Part shown: piece after piece, positions 27,356-36,250 of the stretch
Position numbering within the stretch: position 1 is the stretch's first letter
Layout of the letters: the number at the start of each line of letters is the position of its first letter
Source: Dyadobacter alkalitolerans DSM 23607
GTDB lineage: Bacteria; Bacteroidota; Bacteroidia; Cytophagales; Spirosomataceae
Length of the DNA: 64,000 bases
Direction of reading: 5' to 3'
Assembly: GCF_000428845.1 (NCBI RefSeq)
Contig: NZ_AUAS01000001.1
Coordinates: 558,001-622,000 of the forward strand
Program-made: the position numbers and the translations under genes
Notes under the pieces: model-generated
The model's database searches: none
The model's input: only the letters and a program-made list of their open reading frames with translations
Told to the model about the DNA's origin: nothing

Positions 27356-27598
27356 ATGATCATGAAAAATATCCTTTTTGTCTCGCTATTGTTCCTTCTT
27401 GCAGCTTGCGGAGGAAACAACGACAAGGCCGGAAAAGCAGAAACGGAGGCAACGGCCACAGCTGAGAAAAAATACGCATGCCCGATGCAATGCGAGGGAG
27501 AAAAAACCTACGCAGAAGCTGGAAAATGCCCGGTTTGCAAAATGGGCTTGCAAGAAGTAGCGATGGCAGAAACAGATTCTACTGAACACAATCATTGA
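27356..27598 (+). CDS. Heavy-metal-binding-domain lipoprotein
   Basis: The 80-residue protein has a lipoprotein signal with lipobox LAAC followed by GGNN. The mature part contains KYACPMQCEGEKTY and GKCPVCKMGL, which is the HMBD-type pattern (YxCPMx..GKCPxCxMxL) found fused to CusB and CopA proteins. It is probably a small periplasmic copper or zinc binding lipoprotein. ATG 27362 is an alternative start. The next reading frame overlaps slightly only if a TTG start is used. Confidence 0.85.
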   Translation: MIMKNILFVSLLFLLAACGGNNDKAGKAETEATATAEKKYACPMQCEGEKTYAEAGKCPVCKMGLQEVAMAETDSTEHNH

Positions 27599-27618
27599 TT
27601 ACTAAAACATTCAAAGTC

Positions 27619-27960
27619 ATGAAAACTACCATTCTATCCCTATTAATAGCACTTTTTGCCAATATAACGCTGGCTCAGGCCGACGGCGACAAGCAGATCA
27701 AGATCAAGACTTCTGCGATTTGTGAAATGTGCAAAGAACGCATCGAACGCAATCTGGGTCTTTCCAAAGGTGTAAAAGAATCCAATCTCGACCTGAAAGA
27801 CAAAGTGGTTACGGTGAAATACAACCCGAATAAAACTACCCCGGAAGCCATTAAAGCAACCATTATCAACACGGGTTACGACGCCGATACGCAGGTTGCA
27901 AACCAAAAAGCACACGATAAACTGCCAAGCTGCTGCCGGAAAACAGCTGCTCCACATTAA
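27619..27960 (+). CDS. Periplasmic HMA-domain protein
   Basis: ATG 27619 was chosen over TTG 27595 because it starts a clean signal peptide (KTTILSLLIALFANITLAQA). The mature 95 residues are an HMA domain with IKTSAICEMCKERIERNL and the usual VTVKYNPNKTTPEAIKATI helix. A Cys pair near the end (PSCCRKT) could add metal ligands. It is the secreted counterpart of the cytoplasmic HMA protein at 23737, so the cluster holds a metal chaperone on each side of the membrane. Confidence 0.87.
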   Translation: MKTTILSLLIALFANITLAQADGDKQIKIKTSAICEMCKERIERNLGLSKGVKESNLDLKDKVVTVKYNPNKTTPEAIKATIINTGYDADTQVANQKAHDKLPSCCRKTAAPH

Positions 27961-27976
27961 TCAAAACCACTTCGTC

Positions 27977-29413
27977 ATGAGCAATAACAAACTGAAAATG
28001 CTGGCAATAGCCTGCATAATGGGTGCCGCCTTCCCTGTGCTGGCGCAGCACGAGCATCATCAGGAGCCGAAAAAAGATTCAGCGCAGCATGCCGGGCATG
28101 ATATGAAAGGCATGGATCACAAAACCATGAAGCACGACACTGCGGATCACAGTAAGATGGATCACAGCAAAATGAATCATGGCGATATGCGGCATGACTC
28201 CGGGCATATGACGCACAGTTTTTCGCTCAGTCTTCCTATGACGCGGAATGGCTCGGGAACAGGCTGGCAACCCGATGCTACGCCCATGTATGCTTATATG
28301 AAGCACTCGGATAAGTGGAATTACATGTTGCATGGAAGTATCTTCCTCCGCTACACGGCTCAGAATTTCAATAATGATGGCCTGAAAGGGTCAAAATCGA
28401 AGGTCAGCGTGCCAAACTGGTTCATGGGCATGGCGCAACGGCAGGTTGGCAAGAATGGCCTGCTAAATATCCGCGCGATGGTGTCACTGGACAGGTTGTT
28501 TGACGGAGGTGCCGGTTATCCGCTTTTATTCCAGTCCGGTGAGACCTGGAAAGGCGAGCCGCTGATCGACAAGCAACATCCGCACGACCTTATTTCCGAA
28601 CTGTCCGTTGCTTACACACAAAGGCTGAACGAAAACATTGACCTTACGCTTTACGCGGGCTATCCGGGCGAACCAGCATTGGGGCCAACCGCATTTATGC
28701 ACAGAATGTCGGCTTTCAACAATCCTGATGCTGTTTTGGGACATCACTGGCAGGATGCAACGCACATTACATTTGGAGTTGTAACGGCAGGAGTCCGGCT
28801 CTGGAAATTTAAGCTGGAAGGCTCGTCCTTCACCGGTCGTGAGCCGAATGAGAACCGGTTTGACTTCGATAAGCCACGTTTTGATTCGTACAGTTACCGG
28901 TTAATGTTCAATCCTTCCGTAAACTGGGCATTGCAAGTGAGCAGGGGTCTTATCAAAAATCCTGAACCACTGCACGGCGGTGAAAACGTGGACCGGACAA
29001 CGGCTTCTGTGCAGCATTCGGCTAATTTAAGTGGTAAAAACAGGTGGATTTCTACTTCCGCTGTTTGGGGATTGAATGAGGCAGGCGGCCACCATAAGGA
29101 GCACGCTATTTTACTGGAATCAAATCTACAATTGGATAAATGGGCGATATATGGTCGTTATGAGCGGGTTGAGAAGAACAGTAATGAACTGGGGATTGTA
29201 TGGTATGACCGCATTGAGAAAGACAAATTTCCGGTTTCCATGTTTTCACTTGGACTCAACCGCCAGATCGCTTCCTTCCAGAACACCATTTTACAAGCCG
29301 GCGCTCAAATGGGGGTTTACTCCATTGACAATATACTGAAATCTGTTTATGGCAACACGCCGCTGTCAGGACAGGTTTACCTGCGCATAACGCCTGGTCT
29401 CATGCGCATGTAA
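27977..29413 (+). CDS. Outer-membrane protein with His/Met-rich N-terminal metal-binding region
   Basis: ATG 27977 gives a 478-residue protein with signal peptide (LKMLAIACIMGAAFPVLAQ). An extreme His-Met-Asp stretch of about 50 residues follows (HDMKGMDHKTM, HSKMDHSKMNHGDM and similar), as in copper-binding Cop/Pco proteins. The remaining 380 residues are beta-rich with aromatic girdle residues and look like a barrel (for example LLNIRAMVSLDRLF and WAIYGRYERVEKN). No named enzyme motif is seen. It closes the metal cluster and is followed by a stem-loop. Confidence 0.78.
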   Translation: MSNNKLKMLAIACIMGAAFPVLAQHEHHQEPKKDSAQHAGHDMKGMDHKTMKHDTADHSKMDHSKMNHGDMRHDSGHMTHSFSLSLPMTRNGSGTGWQPDATPMYAYMKHSDKWNYMLHGSIFLRYTAQNFNNDGLKGSKSKVSVPNWFMGMAQRQVGKNGLLNIRAMVSLDRLFDGGAGYPLLFQSGETWKGEPLIDKQHPHDLISELSVAYTQRLNENIDLTLYAGYPGEPALGPTAFMHRMSAFNNPDAVLGHHWQDATHITFGVVTAGVRLWKFKLEGSSFTGREPNENRFDFDKPRFDSYSYRLMFNPSVNWALQVSRGLIKNPEPLHGGENVDRTTASVQHSANLSGKNRWISTSAVWGLNEAGGHHKEHAILLESNLQLDKWAIYGRYERVEKNSNELGIVWYDRIEKDKFPVSMFSLGLNRQIASFQNTILQAGAQMGVYSIDNILKSVYGNTPLSGQVYLRITPGLMRM

Positions 29414-29436
29414 TGTGCTGCATCATCTATATTTTG

Positions 29437-29467
29437 GAAAAGCTGTCAGTCATCCTGGCAGCTTTTC
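29437..29467 (+). terminator. Stem-loop at the end of the metal cluster
   Basis: GAAAAGCTG (29437-29445) pairs with CAGCTTTTC (29459-29467), with further partial pairing inside. The T-rich arm provides a short U tract. It lies 24 bp after the last metal-cluster gene and before the methyltransferase. Confidence 0.5.
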
Positions 29468-29501
29468 GTAGTTTTGCGCTTCAAAATTAAAGAACGCTCC
29501 C

Positions 29502-30245
29502 GTGGCTTGGTATCACAATTATTTCAAAGGACTCCCGCAACGCGCCTGGAAACTGCATCAGGATGAAGAATACACCGACTATGAGGTCGATTTTTTACGG
29601 GATGTACTTGAAATAGCGAAAGGGAGCAAGGTTCTGGATATGCTGGCCGGTTACGGACGTCATGCTGTTCCCTTGGCAGAGGAAGGCTGCGCAATGACTT
29701 GCGTTGATATTTCCAGTGAATATTGCGATGAATTGAAGGCTGTGGCCAAAAAGCAAAAGCTGCCTTTGACGGTGATTTGTGACGATGTGCTGAAATGTGA
29801 TATTGAGGCAAATGCTTTTGATGCGGCTTATTGTATTGGAAACAGTTTCAGTTTCTTCCCAAGGGCTGAAATGCAGCAATTCATTTCAAAAATGGCAAAT
29901 GCCGTAATATCCGGCGGCCACATTGCCATCCACACTGAAAACCTCGCAGAAAGCATTCTGCCCAACTTCCAGACGCGCAACTGGATGCCTGTGAAAGAAG
30001 ACATTATTTATCTGGCCGAAAACGACTATCGCCCGGAAGAGGGTTACATTGCAGCCGAGCAAACATTTATATCTGGTTCTGAAAAAGTAACGCACACAGT
30101 CCGTCAACACATTTTCACCCTGTCAGAAATCACCTACATGTTCGAAACTGCCGGTTTACAAGTCGTAGGAACATTCGGAAACCTGGAAGCCGATCCTTTC
30201 ACACTAGGCGACGAACAGCTCTATCTGGTCGCCAGGAAGCTTTGA
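29502..30245 (+). CDS. Class I SAM-dependent methyltransferase
   Basis: The 247-residue protein starts at GTG 29502; no ATG gives the conserved N-terminus AWYHNYFKGLPQRAW. Methyltransferase motif I is KVLDMLAGYGRHAVPLA, followed by the acidic end of strand 2 (MTCVDIS) and motif II/III around FDAAYCIGNSFSFF. This is a class I Rossmann methyltransferase, with a variant motif I (LAGYGRH rather than GxGxG). The substrate is unknown. It is separated from the metal cluster by a stem-loop and is probably independent. Confidence 0.87.
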   Translation: MAWYHNYFKGLPQRAWKLHQDEEYTDYEVDFLRDVLEIAKGSKVLDMLAGYGRHAVPLAEEGCAMTCVDISSEYCDELKAVAKKQKLPLTVICDDVLKCDIEANAFDAAYCIGNSFSFFPRAEMQQFISKMANAVISGGHIAIHTENLAESILPNFQTRNWMPVKEDIIYLAENDYRPEEGYIAAEQTFISGSEKVTHTVRQHIFTLSEITYMFETAGLQVVGTFGNLEADPFTLGDEQLYLVARKL

Positions 30246-30271
30246 GGGAGGTGGCAATTTTTGCATCAAAC

Positions 30272-31663
30272 TTAAACCCCTTGCAAAACGGGCACGTCTG
30301 TCTTCTCGACTGCGCCGAAGCCTCCTTCGATGTTGATGACGTGATCGATGCCGCGTGATTTTAGGATGGAGGCGGCTATCATAGAGCGGTAACCTCCTGC
30401 GCAATGTATGTAAAGCGTTTTGTTTTTGGGAAATTCAGCCATGAGGTCGTTAATGTAGTCTAACGGCAGATTTTTGGCTCCGTCAATGTGCCCGGCTTCG
30501 AATTCAGCTGGCTTTCGCACATCGATCACTTCTGGACTTTCTTCATTATAGACCTTTTCAAAAGCATCAGCAGAAACATTTTCAACAGAATCAACTTCTT
30601 TTCCAGCCTGAACCCAGGCTTCAAAACCACCATTCAAAAATCCAATGGTATGATCATAACCAACCCTTGCCAGGCGTGTTACCACTTCCTCTTCCATTCC
30701 CGGCTCGGTTACGATCAATAAATTTTGTTTCAAATCCGGAATTAATGCGCCTACCCACGGAGCAAAACCACCCTGAATACCAATGTTGATGGAATTTGGA
30801 ATAAATCCTTTGGAGAAATCCTCCGGTTTCCGCGTGTCCAGTATAAGCGCGCCCGTGTTATTAGCCTCAGCCTCAAATACTTCTGCAGATAAAGCCTGAT
30901 CACCACGTTCGAGCACGTCGTCAATGCTTTCGTAGCCGTCCCGATTCATTTTTACATTCTCAGGGAAATATTTCGGAGGTTCGGGCAAACCTGCGGTCAC
31001 TTCTGCGATGAACTCCTCTTTGGTCATATCTGCCCTTAATGCATAATTGAACCGCTTTTGGTTGCCCAACGTGTCGGAAGTTTCCTTACTCATATTCTTT
31101 CCACACGCGGAGCCTGCTCCATGTGCGGGATAAACGATGATGCCGTCAGGCAAGGTCATGATCTTGGTTCGCAGACTTTCAAACAGCATTCCCGCAAGGT
31201 CCTCCATAGTCAGGTCACCTTTTTGCGCAAGATCCGGACGTCCTACATCACCAATAAACAATGTGTCGCCACTGAAAAGCGCCGTTGGCTTTTGATTTTC
31301 ATCGAACAGCAGATAACTCGTCGATTCCAGCGTGTGACCCGGCGTATGCAATGCTTTGATAGTAATATCACCTATTTTAAAATCCTCATTATCAACAGCA
31401 ATATGCGCCTTAAATGCAGGATTTGCATTCGGCCCGTAAACAATTTCCGCTCCCGTCTTTTCAGCCAGGTCCAGATGTCCCGAAACGAAATCAGCGTGAA
31501 AATGGGTCTCAAATACATACTTGATTTTCGCACCGATTTTATTGGCCTTTTGAATGTAAGGCGCTACTTCGCGCAAAGGATCGATAACCGCCGCTTCGCC
31601 ATTTGAAACAATAAAATAAGCGCCCTGAGCCAGGCATCCGGTATATATCTGTTCTATTTTCAT
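30272..31663 (-). CDS. MBL-fold hydrolase with two rhodanese domains (persulfide dioxygenase-like)
   Basis: The 463-residue protein has an N-terminal metallo-beta-lactamase domain with metal motif THFHADFVSGH (His54, His56, Asp58, His63) as in ETHE1-type persulfide dioxygenases. Two rhodanese domains follow (about 265-355 and 375-460). The first lacks the catalytic Cys (LLIVTEPGMEEEV), while the second keeps it in LYIHCAGGYRSMIAAS. This order resembles CstB-like proteins that oxidise low-molecular-weight persulfides and move sulfane sulfur. It stands alone on the minus strand. Confidence 0.9.
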   Translation of the reverse strand: MKIEQIYTGCLAQGAYFIVSNGEAAVIDPLREVAPYIQKANKIGAKIKYVFETHFHADFVSGHLDLAEKTGAEIVYGPNANPAFKAHIAVDNEDFKIGDITIKALHTPGHTLESTSYLLFDENQKPTALFSGDTLFIGDVGRPDLAQKGDLTMEDLAGMLFESLRTKIMTLPDGIIVYPAHGAGSACGKNMSKETSDTLGNQKRFNYALRADMTKEEFIAEVTAGLPEPPKYFPENVKMNRDGYESIDDVLERGDQALSAEVFEAEANNTGALILDTRKPEDFSKGFIPNSINIGIQGGFAPWVGALIPDLKQNLLIVTEPGMEEEVVTRLARVGYDHTIGFLNGGFEAWVQAGKEVDSVENVSADAFEKVYNEESPEVIDVRKPAEFEAGHIDGAKNLPLDYINDLMAEFPKNKTLYIHCAGGYRSMIAASILKSRGIDHVINIEGGFGAVEKTDVPVLQGV

Positions 31664-31720
31664 GAAGGATAATTTCAGTTAATTGATACGAAGTTAACCA
31701 AAAGGCAGGTGTTTTCGTTT

Positions 31721-31754
31721 CTGAGCGGGGATCGAATGCACCATCCCCGCTCAG
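31721..31754. terminator. Perfect 12-bp inverted repeat
   Basis: CTGAGCGGGGAT (31721-31732) and ATCCCCGCTCAG (31743-31754) are exact complements with a 10-bp loop. It lies just after the stop of the MATE gene on the minus strand. No T tract follows in either direction, so termination is likely but not certain. Confidence 0.5.
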
Positions 31755-31758
31755 TATT

Positions 31759-33144
31759 TCAGACTTTAACCAACTTCCATTTACCCAGCCTGAACCGCCA
31801 GATCCCCAGCAATGCGAGAATGGATTCCGCAAATGGAACTGAGGCAAAAACGCCGATCGGGCCGAAATTCATCATAACGGCAAGCACATACGCAACCGGA
31901 ATTTCAATCGCCCAAAAACAGATCAGGTTCAGGACAGTTGGCGTTTTGGTATCCCCTGCCCCGTTGAGCGACTGGATAACGACCATTCCATAAGCATAGG
32001 CAGCATAACCCAGGCATAGCACGCGCAATGCCATTTTGCCGGTGGCAATGACCTGTGGATTAGGACTAAACAAGCCAATAAGTTGGTCCGCCCCAATGAA
32101 CATTAAAATGGCCAGGCCCAGCAGGAAGATAAAGTTATAAGACGCACACTTCCAGACCGATTTCTCTGCCCTATCCGGCTTGCCGGCTCCCAAATTCTGC
32201 CCCACAAGCGTCGCAGCAGCATTAGCGAGCCCCCAGGCAGGCAATAATGTGAACATAATTACGCGAATGGCAATGGTGTAACCGGCCACCACGTCGCTGC
32301 CGAATTCGGACAGGATACGCGTCAGGAAAATCCAGCTCGCGGAACCAATCAGAAACTGGACGGTGCCGCCCGTTGCGACTTTTACAATCGTCGCGATGGT
32401 TTTAGGATCAGGACGCAGATCCGCCCATAGCAAGCCTAGCGATTTTTGTGCTTTTGTCAATGAAAATAACTGATAACCAACGCCTATCGACCGCCCTAAT
32501 GCCGTGGCGAGGGCCGCGCCTGTTACGCCCAATTCGGGAAATGGCCCAAGTCCGAATATCAGCACCGGCCCCAGAATCATGTTAAAGCAGTTGGCAACAA
32601 TTAGTGACCGCATGGCAGTTGCCGCGGCACCGGCGCCGCGCAATGCTCCGCTCAGGGAATAAAGCAAAATGACGACGGGGCTGCTTAGAAACTGAATTCT
32701 TGCAAAATCTGTCCCAAGCTCAATCACCTTTGCATCGGCACCCATGATGCGCAGAATATCACTCGCAAACCATGTTCCGACCGTTGCAGTAACTGCCGAA
32801 ATGGCTAGAGAAATCACGATAACCTGCCCCACCGCATGCCTGGCGCCATTCGTATTGCCTTCGCCAACCCGACGTGCAATGGTGGCCGTTGCAGCCGTAC
32901 TCAAACCAATGGCCACAGAATAAACCAACGTAATCACAGATTCAGTAAGCCCCACAACCGCCACGGCTTCTGTACTTACTTTTGAAACGAAAAAAATGTC
33001 AACAACGGCGAAAAGCGACTCCATGACCATTTCAAGGATCATTGGGACGGATAGTAGAAATATAGCACGGTTGATGCTTCCTTCGGTAAAACTTTCTTCG
33101 GAGCCACGAATAGCCTGACGAAGCAGTTGAAACCACTTTTTCAT
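31759..33144 (-). CDS. MATE-family efflux transporter
   Basis: ATG 33144 gives a 461-residue protein starting MKKWFQLLRQAIRG; an upstream start at 33198 adds an unlikely leader. About twelve hydrophobic segments are arranged in two related halves (for example LLSVPMILEMVMESLFAVVD in the first). The MATE pattern AVVGLTESVITLVYSVAIGL and LVGQNLGAGKPDRAEKSVW is clear. Such transporters export cationic drugs or metabolites using Na+ or H+ gradients. The 347-bp upstream region contains possible RNA structure. Confidence 0.92.
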   Translation of the reverse strand: MKKWFQLLRQAIRGSEESFTEGSINRAIFLLSVPMILEMVMESLFAVVDIFFVSKVSTEAVAVVGLTESVITLVYSVAIGLSTAATATIARRVGEGNTNGARHAVGQVIVISLAISAVTATVGTWFASDILRIMGADAKVIELGTDFARIQFLSSPVVILLYSLSGALRGAGAAATAMRSLIVANCFNMILGPVLIFGLGPFPELGVTGAALATALGRSIGVGYQLFSLTKAQKSLGLLWADLRPDPKTIATIVKVATGGTVQFLIGSASWIFLTRILSEFGSDVVAGYTIAIRVIMFTLLPAWGLANAAATLVGQNLGAGKPDRAEKSVWKCASYNFIFLLGLAILMFIGADQLIGLFSPNPQVIATGKMALRVLCLGYAAYAYGMVVIQSLNGAGDTKTPTVLNLICFWAIEIPVAYVLAVMMNFGPIGVFASVPFAESILALLGIWRFRLGKWKLVKV

Positions 33145-33491
33145 GGATGAAATAAGATTAAAATAAAATAAGAATTGAAAGTGACTAGCGAAAGTCACGG
33201 AGAGCAGTCCGGTGGGAGAATGTCCGCAGACGGACCAGAAAAAGGCTTGTGGTTATTGTAAACCGAGGATGATCACCAACATATTTCGCAGAATTTGGGC
33301 AAATATACAAAAGTGCTTTTCTATTATTCAAACAAAATACTGGATTAATTCAGATGTAAGTGTAATTTCACGGCTTGGGCGGGGTGAACTTTTGCTTTCG
33401 CCAAACCGTTGCCATTCTACTCTTTCCTGCAAATTTTGGTATAAAAATTGAAGCATCGGGCAGGAAAGGAAATACCATTAAACAACTCTTC
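33145..33491. other. 347-bp gene-free divergent region with possible RNA hairpins
   Basis: This gap separates the divergent MATE and hflX genes. It contains a hairpin GTGACT-6 nt-AGTCAC at 33181-33198, another GTCCG-CAGA-CGGAC at 33222-33235, and a second GTCCG at 33207-33211 that could compete for the same CGGAC. The short frames in it do not look coding. No known riboswitch consensus was recognised. Confidence 0.4.
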
Positions 33492-34727
33492 ATGATTGAT
33501 AAAAAGAAGTTATACTCAACAGCCGAAAAGCCTGAAACTGCTGTGCTTGTGGCTGTTAGTACACAAAAACAACCGGCTGAAAAGACAAAGGAATACCTGG
33601 ACGAGCTTGCTTTTCTGGCGACAACATTGGGCGTGGAAACGGTTAAGACATTTACACAAAACCTGGAAAGAGCCGATATCCGCACCTACACCGGGAAAGG
33701 AAAATTGGAAGAAATTCTGATTTATGTGACTGCGAATCCTGTGGACATGATCCTTTATGATGATGACCTTACGCCATCGCAGGTGCGAAATCTGGAAGCT
33801 GTTTTCAAAGACATTAAAGTGATTGACAGGAGTTTACTGATCCTGGATATTTTTGCGATGCGGGCACAAACTGCGCAATCAAAGTTACAGGTTGAGCTGG
33901 CCCAGTATCAATATATGTATCCGCGATTGACACGCATGTGGACTCACTTAAGCCGCCAGTCTGGTGTCGGTGTGGGTATGCGCGGGCCTGGTGAAACGGA
34001 ATTGGAAACGGATAGACGTCTGGTGAAAGACCGGATCGCGTTCCTGAAAGAAAAACTTGAAAAGGTTGATCGTCAGAGCACTACGCGCCGGAAGGAAAGA
34101 GACCGGCTGGTGCGCGTTGCCATTGTGGGCTATACCAATGTTGGAAAATCAACATTGATGCGCGGGCTCTCAAAAGCAGATGTTTTTGCTGAAAATAAGC
34201 TGTTTGCAACCGTTGATTCCACGGTGAGAAAGGTGAATATGGAGAACATTCCGTTTTTGTTGACGGACACAGTTGGTTTCATACGCAAATTGCCTACGCT
34301 GCTCATTGAATCATTTAAATCGACGTTGGACGAGGTAAGGGAAGCGGATATTTTGCTGCACGTGGTAGATATTTCGCACGCTTCATTCGAGGAACATTTG
34401 GATGTGGTAAACAAGACATTGGAAGATATTGGCGCTGCCAACAAGCCCACTATTCTTGTTTTCAATAAAATTGACCTTTACAACCCGACATTCAACGCGG
34501 ACAATGACGAGGGCCAGGAAATTGAGCAGACAGAAAGTGTTCTGGAACAGTTGAAAAAGAGCTATATCGCCGATAAGGCCGATCATGTTGTGTTTATTTC
34601 GGCTGAAAAGAAGGAAAATATTGACGAGTTGAGAAACACATTATTTTCCATGGTGAAGGAAAAACACTTCTCTATTTATCCGAACTGGCTCGATTTGGGA
34701 TACACAGCAGTAGAAGCGGAGGAATAA
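33492..34727 (+). CDS. hflX: GTPase HflX
   Basis: ATG 33492 gives a 411-residue protein. The HflX N-terminal domain contains TYTGKGKLEEILIYVTANPVD, then the family loop SRQSGVGVGMRGPGETELETD (quoted in part: GMRGPGETELETDRR). The G domain has P-loop GYTNVGKSTLM, switch II DTVGFIRKLP and NKID. HflX is a ribosome-associated GTPase that splits stalled ribosomes under stress. A TTG start at 33375 would extend the N-terminus but the added residues look non-coding. A tRNA gene follows 46 bp downstream. Confidence 0.95.
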   Translation: MIDKKKLYSTAEKPETAVLVAVSTQKQPAEKTKEYLDELAFLATTLGVETVKTFTQNLERADIRTYTGKGKLEEILIYVTANPVDMILYDDDLTPSQVRNLEAVFKDIKVIDRSLLILDIFAMRAQTAQSKLQVELAQYQYMYPRLTRMWTHLSRQSGVGVGMRGPGETELETDRRLVKDRIAFLKEKLEKVDRQSTTRRKERDRLVRVAIVGYTNVGKSTLMRGLSKADVFAENKLFATVDSTVRKVNMENIPFLLTDTVGFIRKLPTLLIESFKSTLDEVREADILLHVVDISHASFEEHLDVVNKTLEDIGAANKPTILVFNKIDLYNPTFNADNDEGQEIEQTESVLEQLKKSYIADKADHVVFISAEKKENIDELRNTLFSMVKEKHFSIYPNWLDLGYTAVEAEE

Positions 34728-34773
34728 TCATTTGTAATTCAAATGATTTTTTGCCAGTTTTGCACCCCAATTC

Positions 34774-34845
34774 GACTGCGTAGTTCAACGGATAGAATAG
34801 GAGTTTCCTAAACTCTAGATATGGGTTCGATTCCCGTCGCGGTCA
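34774..34845 (+). tRNA. tRNA-Arg (anticodon CCT)
   Basis: A complete cloverleaf can be drawn. The acceptor stem GACTGCG pairs with CGCGGTC; the D stem GTTC pairs with GAAT; the anticodon stem GGAGT/ACTCT encloses loop TTCCTAA with anticodon CCT; the T arm is ATGGG-TTCGATT-CCCGT. Discriminator A is at 34845 and the CCA end is not encoded. It reads AGG codons. A strong terminator follows 3 bp later. Confidence 0.93.
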
Positions 34846-34848
34846 CTG

Positions 34849-34875
34849 AGGTCAGGCTAATGCCTGACCTTTTTT
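34849..34875 (+). terminator. Strong rho-independent terminator after tRNA-Arg
   Basis: AGGTCAGGC (34849-34857), loop TAAT, GCCTGACCT (34862-34870), then a run of T to 34875. The 9-bp stem is perfect. The rest of the gap to the next gene at 35054 shows nothing further. Confidence 0.9.
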
Positions 34876-35053
34876 ACGCCCGATAAGTCACCGCTTGTTG
34901 TTACTAAAATTCCCCAGGGTTCGAGTCTGCAATGTTATCCTGCATAGAGAAACATCACTTAAATCTGCAAATCGTAGGACTTTTTATAGTTCTTGGCTCG
35001 GTAGATTCTTAGCATGGCAATTGCATAGAAGCCTTTAACTAAATTACAACACA

Positions 35054-36250
35054 ATGCAAATGCTCTCTGGCTTGGGCCGCACCCGTTATATCCCTCTATT
35101 GATTTTATTTACGCTTGCCATCCTGCAATCTTGCAAGAAGAATCCCAAGGAAATGTCCCGGGAGCAGCTGGAAAAGGAGTTAAGCGGCAAAAAACATTAC
35201 GAAAAACTGCTGGAATTCGGCAAAAGTGCCGGGATCAATGTTGAAAAATTCGCTGCAACCGGTGAACAAGCGCCCGTTTTTGCCTTGCTGGAAGAAGCCG
35301 GATTTGGGCATAAACCCAACTTGCGCTATACAGAAAAGAAAGTTAAGGCAGACACATTACTCCTTCGCGAAGCTGCGGAAGCGCTTGTGAAGGGCGAGTC
35401 GGTGGACAAAGTGATGAAAGGATTGGAGCCGGTTTATCCTGTTTATAATAATCTTAAAATACACTACGCCAGGCTATTAAAAGAAAACAAGCAAGACAGC
35501 GCGGCCATCGTTGCTGAGACGTTGAATGCTTATCGCTGGATCAAGCGGCAGTCCCAAGGCGCTCCACGGTTCGTTATGGTGAATATTCGCGGTGCATATC
35601 TTGCCGCCATGGATTCAGCCGGACAGAATGTGCTGCGTATGCGTACGGTGGTAGGTAAAAGCGACACGCCGACACCTACGATGGACACATATGCAACGAG
35701 CATCGTGACACACCCATACTGGAATGTGCCGAAAAGCATTGCTATCAAGGAAATGTTCCCGAAAGCGGCAAGTGATCCGGAATACTTGTCCCGAAATCGA
35801 ATTGAAATAATTGATAATAAAGGGCAGGCTGTAAATCCGGAAGAGATTAATTGGGAAGAACTTACAGCCGAAAAATTCCCCTATCGCTTTCGTCAGGAGA
35901 CTGGTGAAGACAATTCGCTCGGTTTGCTGAAAGTAGAGATTAAAAATCCATTAGCGATTTATCTGCACGACACCAACGCAAGATATTTGTTCAAAAGTAA
36001 TTCGAGATGGAGAAGCCATGGCTGTGTGCGCGTGCAGCAACCCACCGATCTGGCCAACTATATGGCTGGCACCAAGCTGCTTGACAACGATTTCATGACC
36101 GAGCCGGACACGGTGTCGACCCCGCCGAAATGGCACAAATTAAAAGCAAGAATTCCTGTATTCTTGCTTTATCTGGGTGCCGATTGCAATGAAAAAGGGG
36201 ATCTGCTTTACTTTGAAGATGTGTATAAAAGAGGATTGCCAAAAGTGTGA
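35054..36250 (+). CDS. L,D-transpeptidase (YkuD domain) lipoprotein
   Basis: The 398-residue protein has a lipoprotein signal with lipobox LQSC (Cys27). The middle carries a scaffold-like helical region, and the C-terminal YkuD domain covers about 175-345. The active site is HDTNARYLF followed by RSHGCVRV, with Ser321-His322-Gly323-Cys324 and catalytic Cys324. Such YcbB/LdtD-like enzymes make 3-3 cross-links in peptidoglycan. The 3' end overlaps the convergent second L,D-transpeptidase gene by 43 bp. Confidence 0.92.
   Translation: MQMLSGLGRTRYIPLLILFTLAILQSCKKNPKEMSREQLEKELSGKKHYEKLLEFGKSAGINVEKFAATGEQAPVFALLEEAGFGHKPNLRYTEKKVKADTLLLREAAEALVKGESVDKVMKGLEPVYPVYNNLKIHYARLLKENKQDSAAIVAETLNAYRWIKRQSQGAPRFVMVNIRGAYLAAMDSAGQNVLRMRTVVGKSDTPTPTMDTYATSIVTHPYWNVPKSIAIKEMFPKAASDPEYLSRNRIEIIDNKGQAVNPEEINWEELTAEKFPYRFRQETGEDNSLGLLKVEIKNPLAIYLHDTNARYLFKSNSRWRSHGCVRVQQPTDLANYMAGTKLLDNDFMTEPDTVSTPPKWHKLKARIPVFLLYLGADCNEKGDLLYFEDVYKRGLPKV

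Noticed and set aside
33145-33491. Known riboswitches (cobalamin, TPP, SAM, guanidine) in the MATE/hflX gap.
   Set aside because: None of their conserved sequence boxes is present; only generic hairpins are seen.
34876-35053. A second tRNA or tRNA fragment after tRNA-Arg, suggested by GGTTCGAGTCT.
   Set aside because: Acceptor and anticodon stems cannot be drawn around it.
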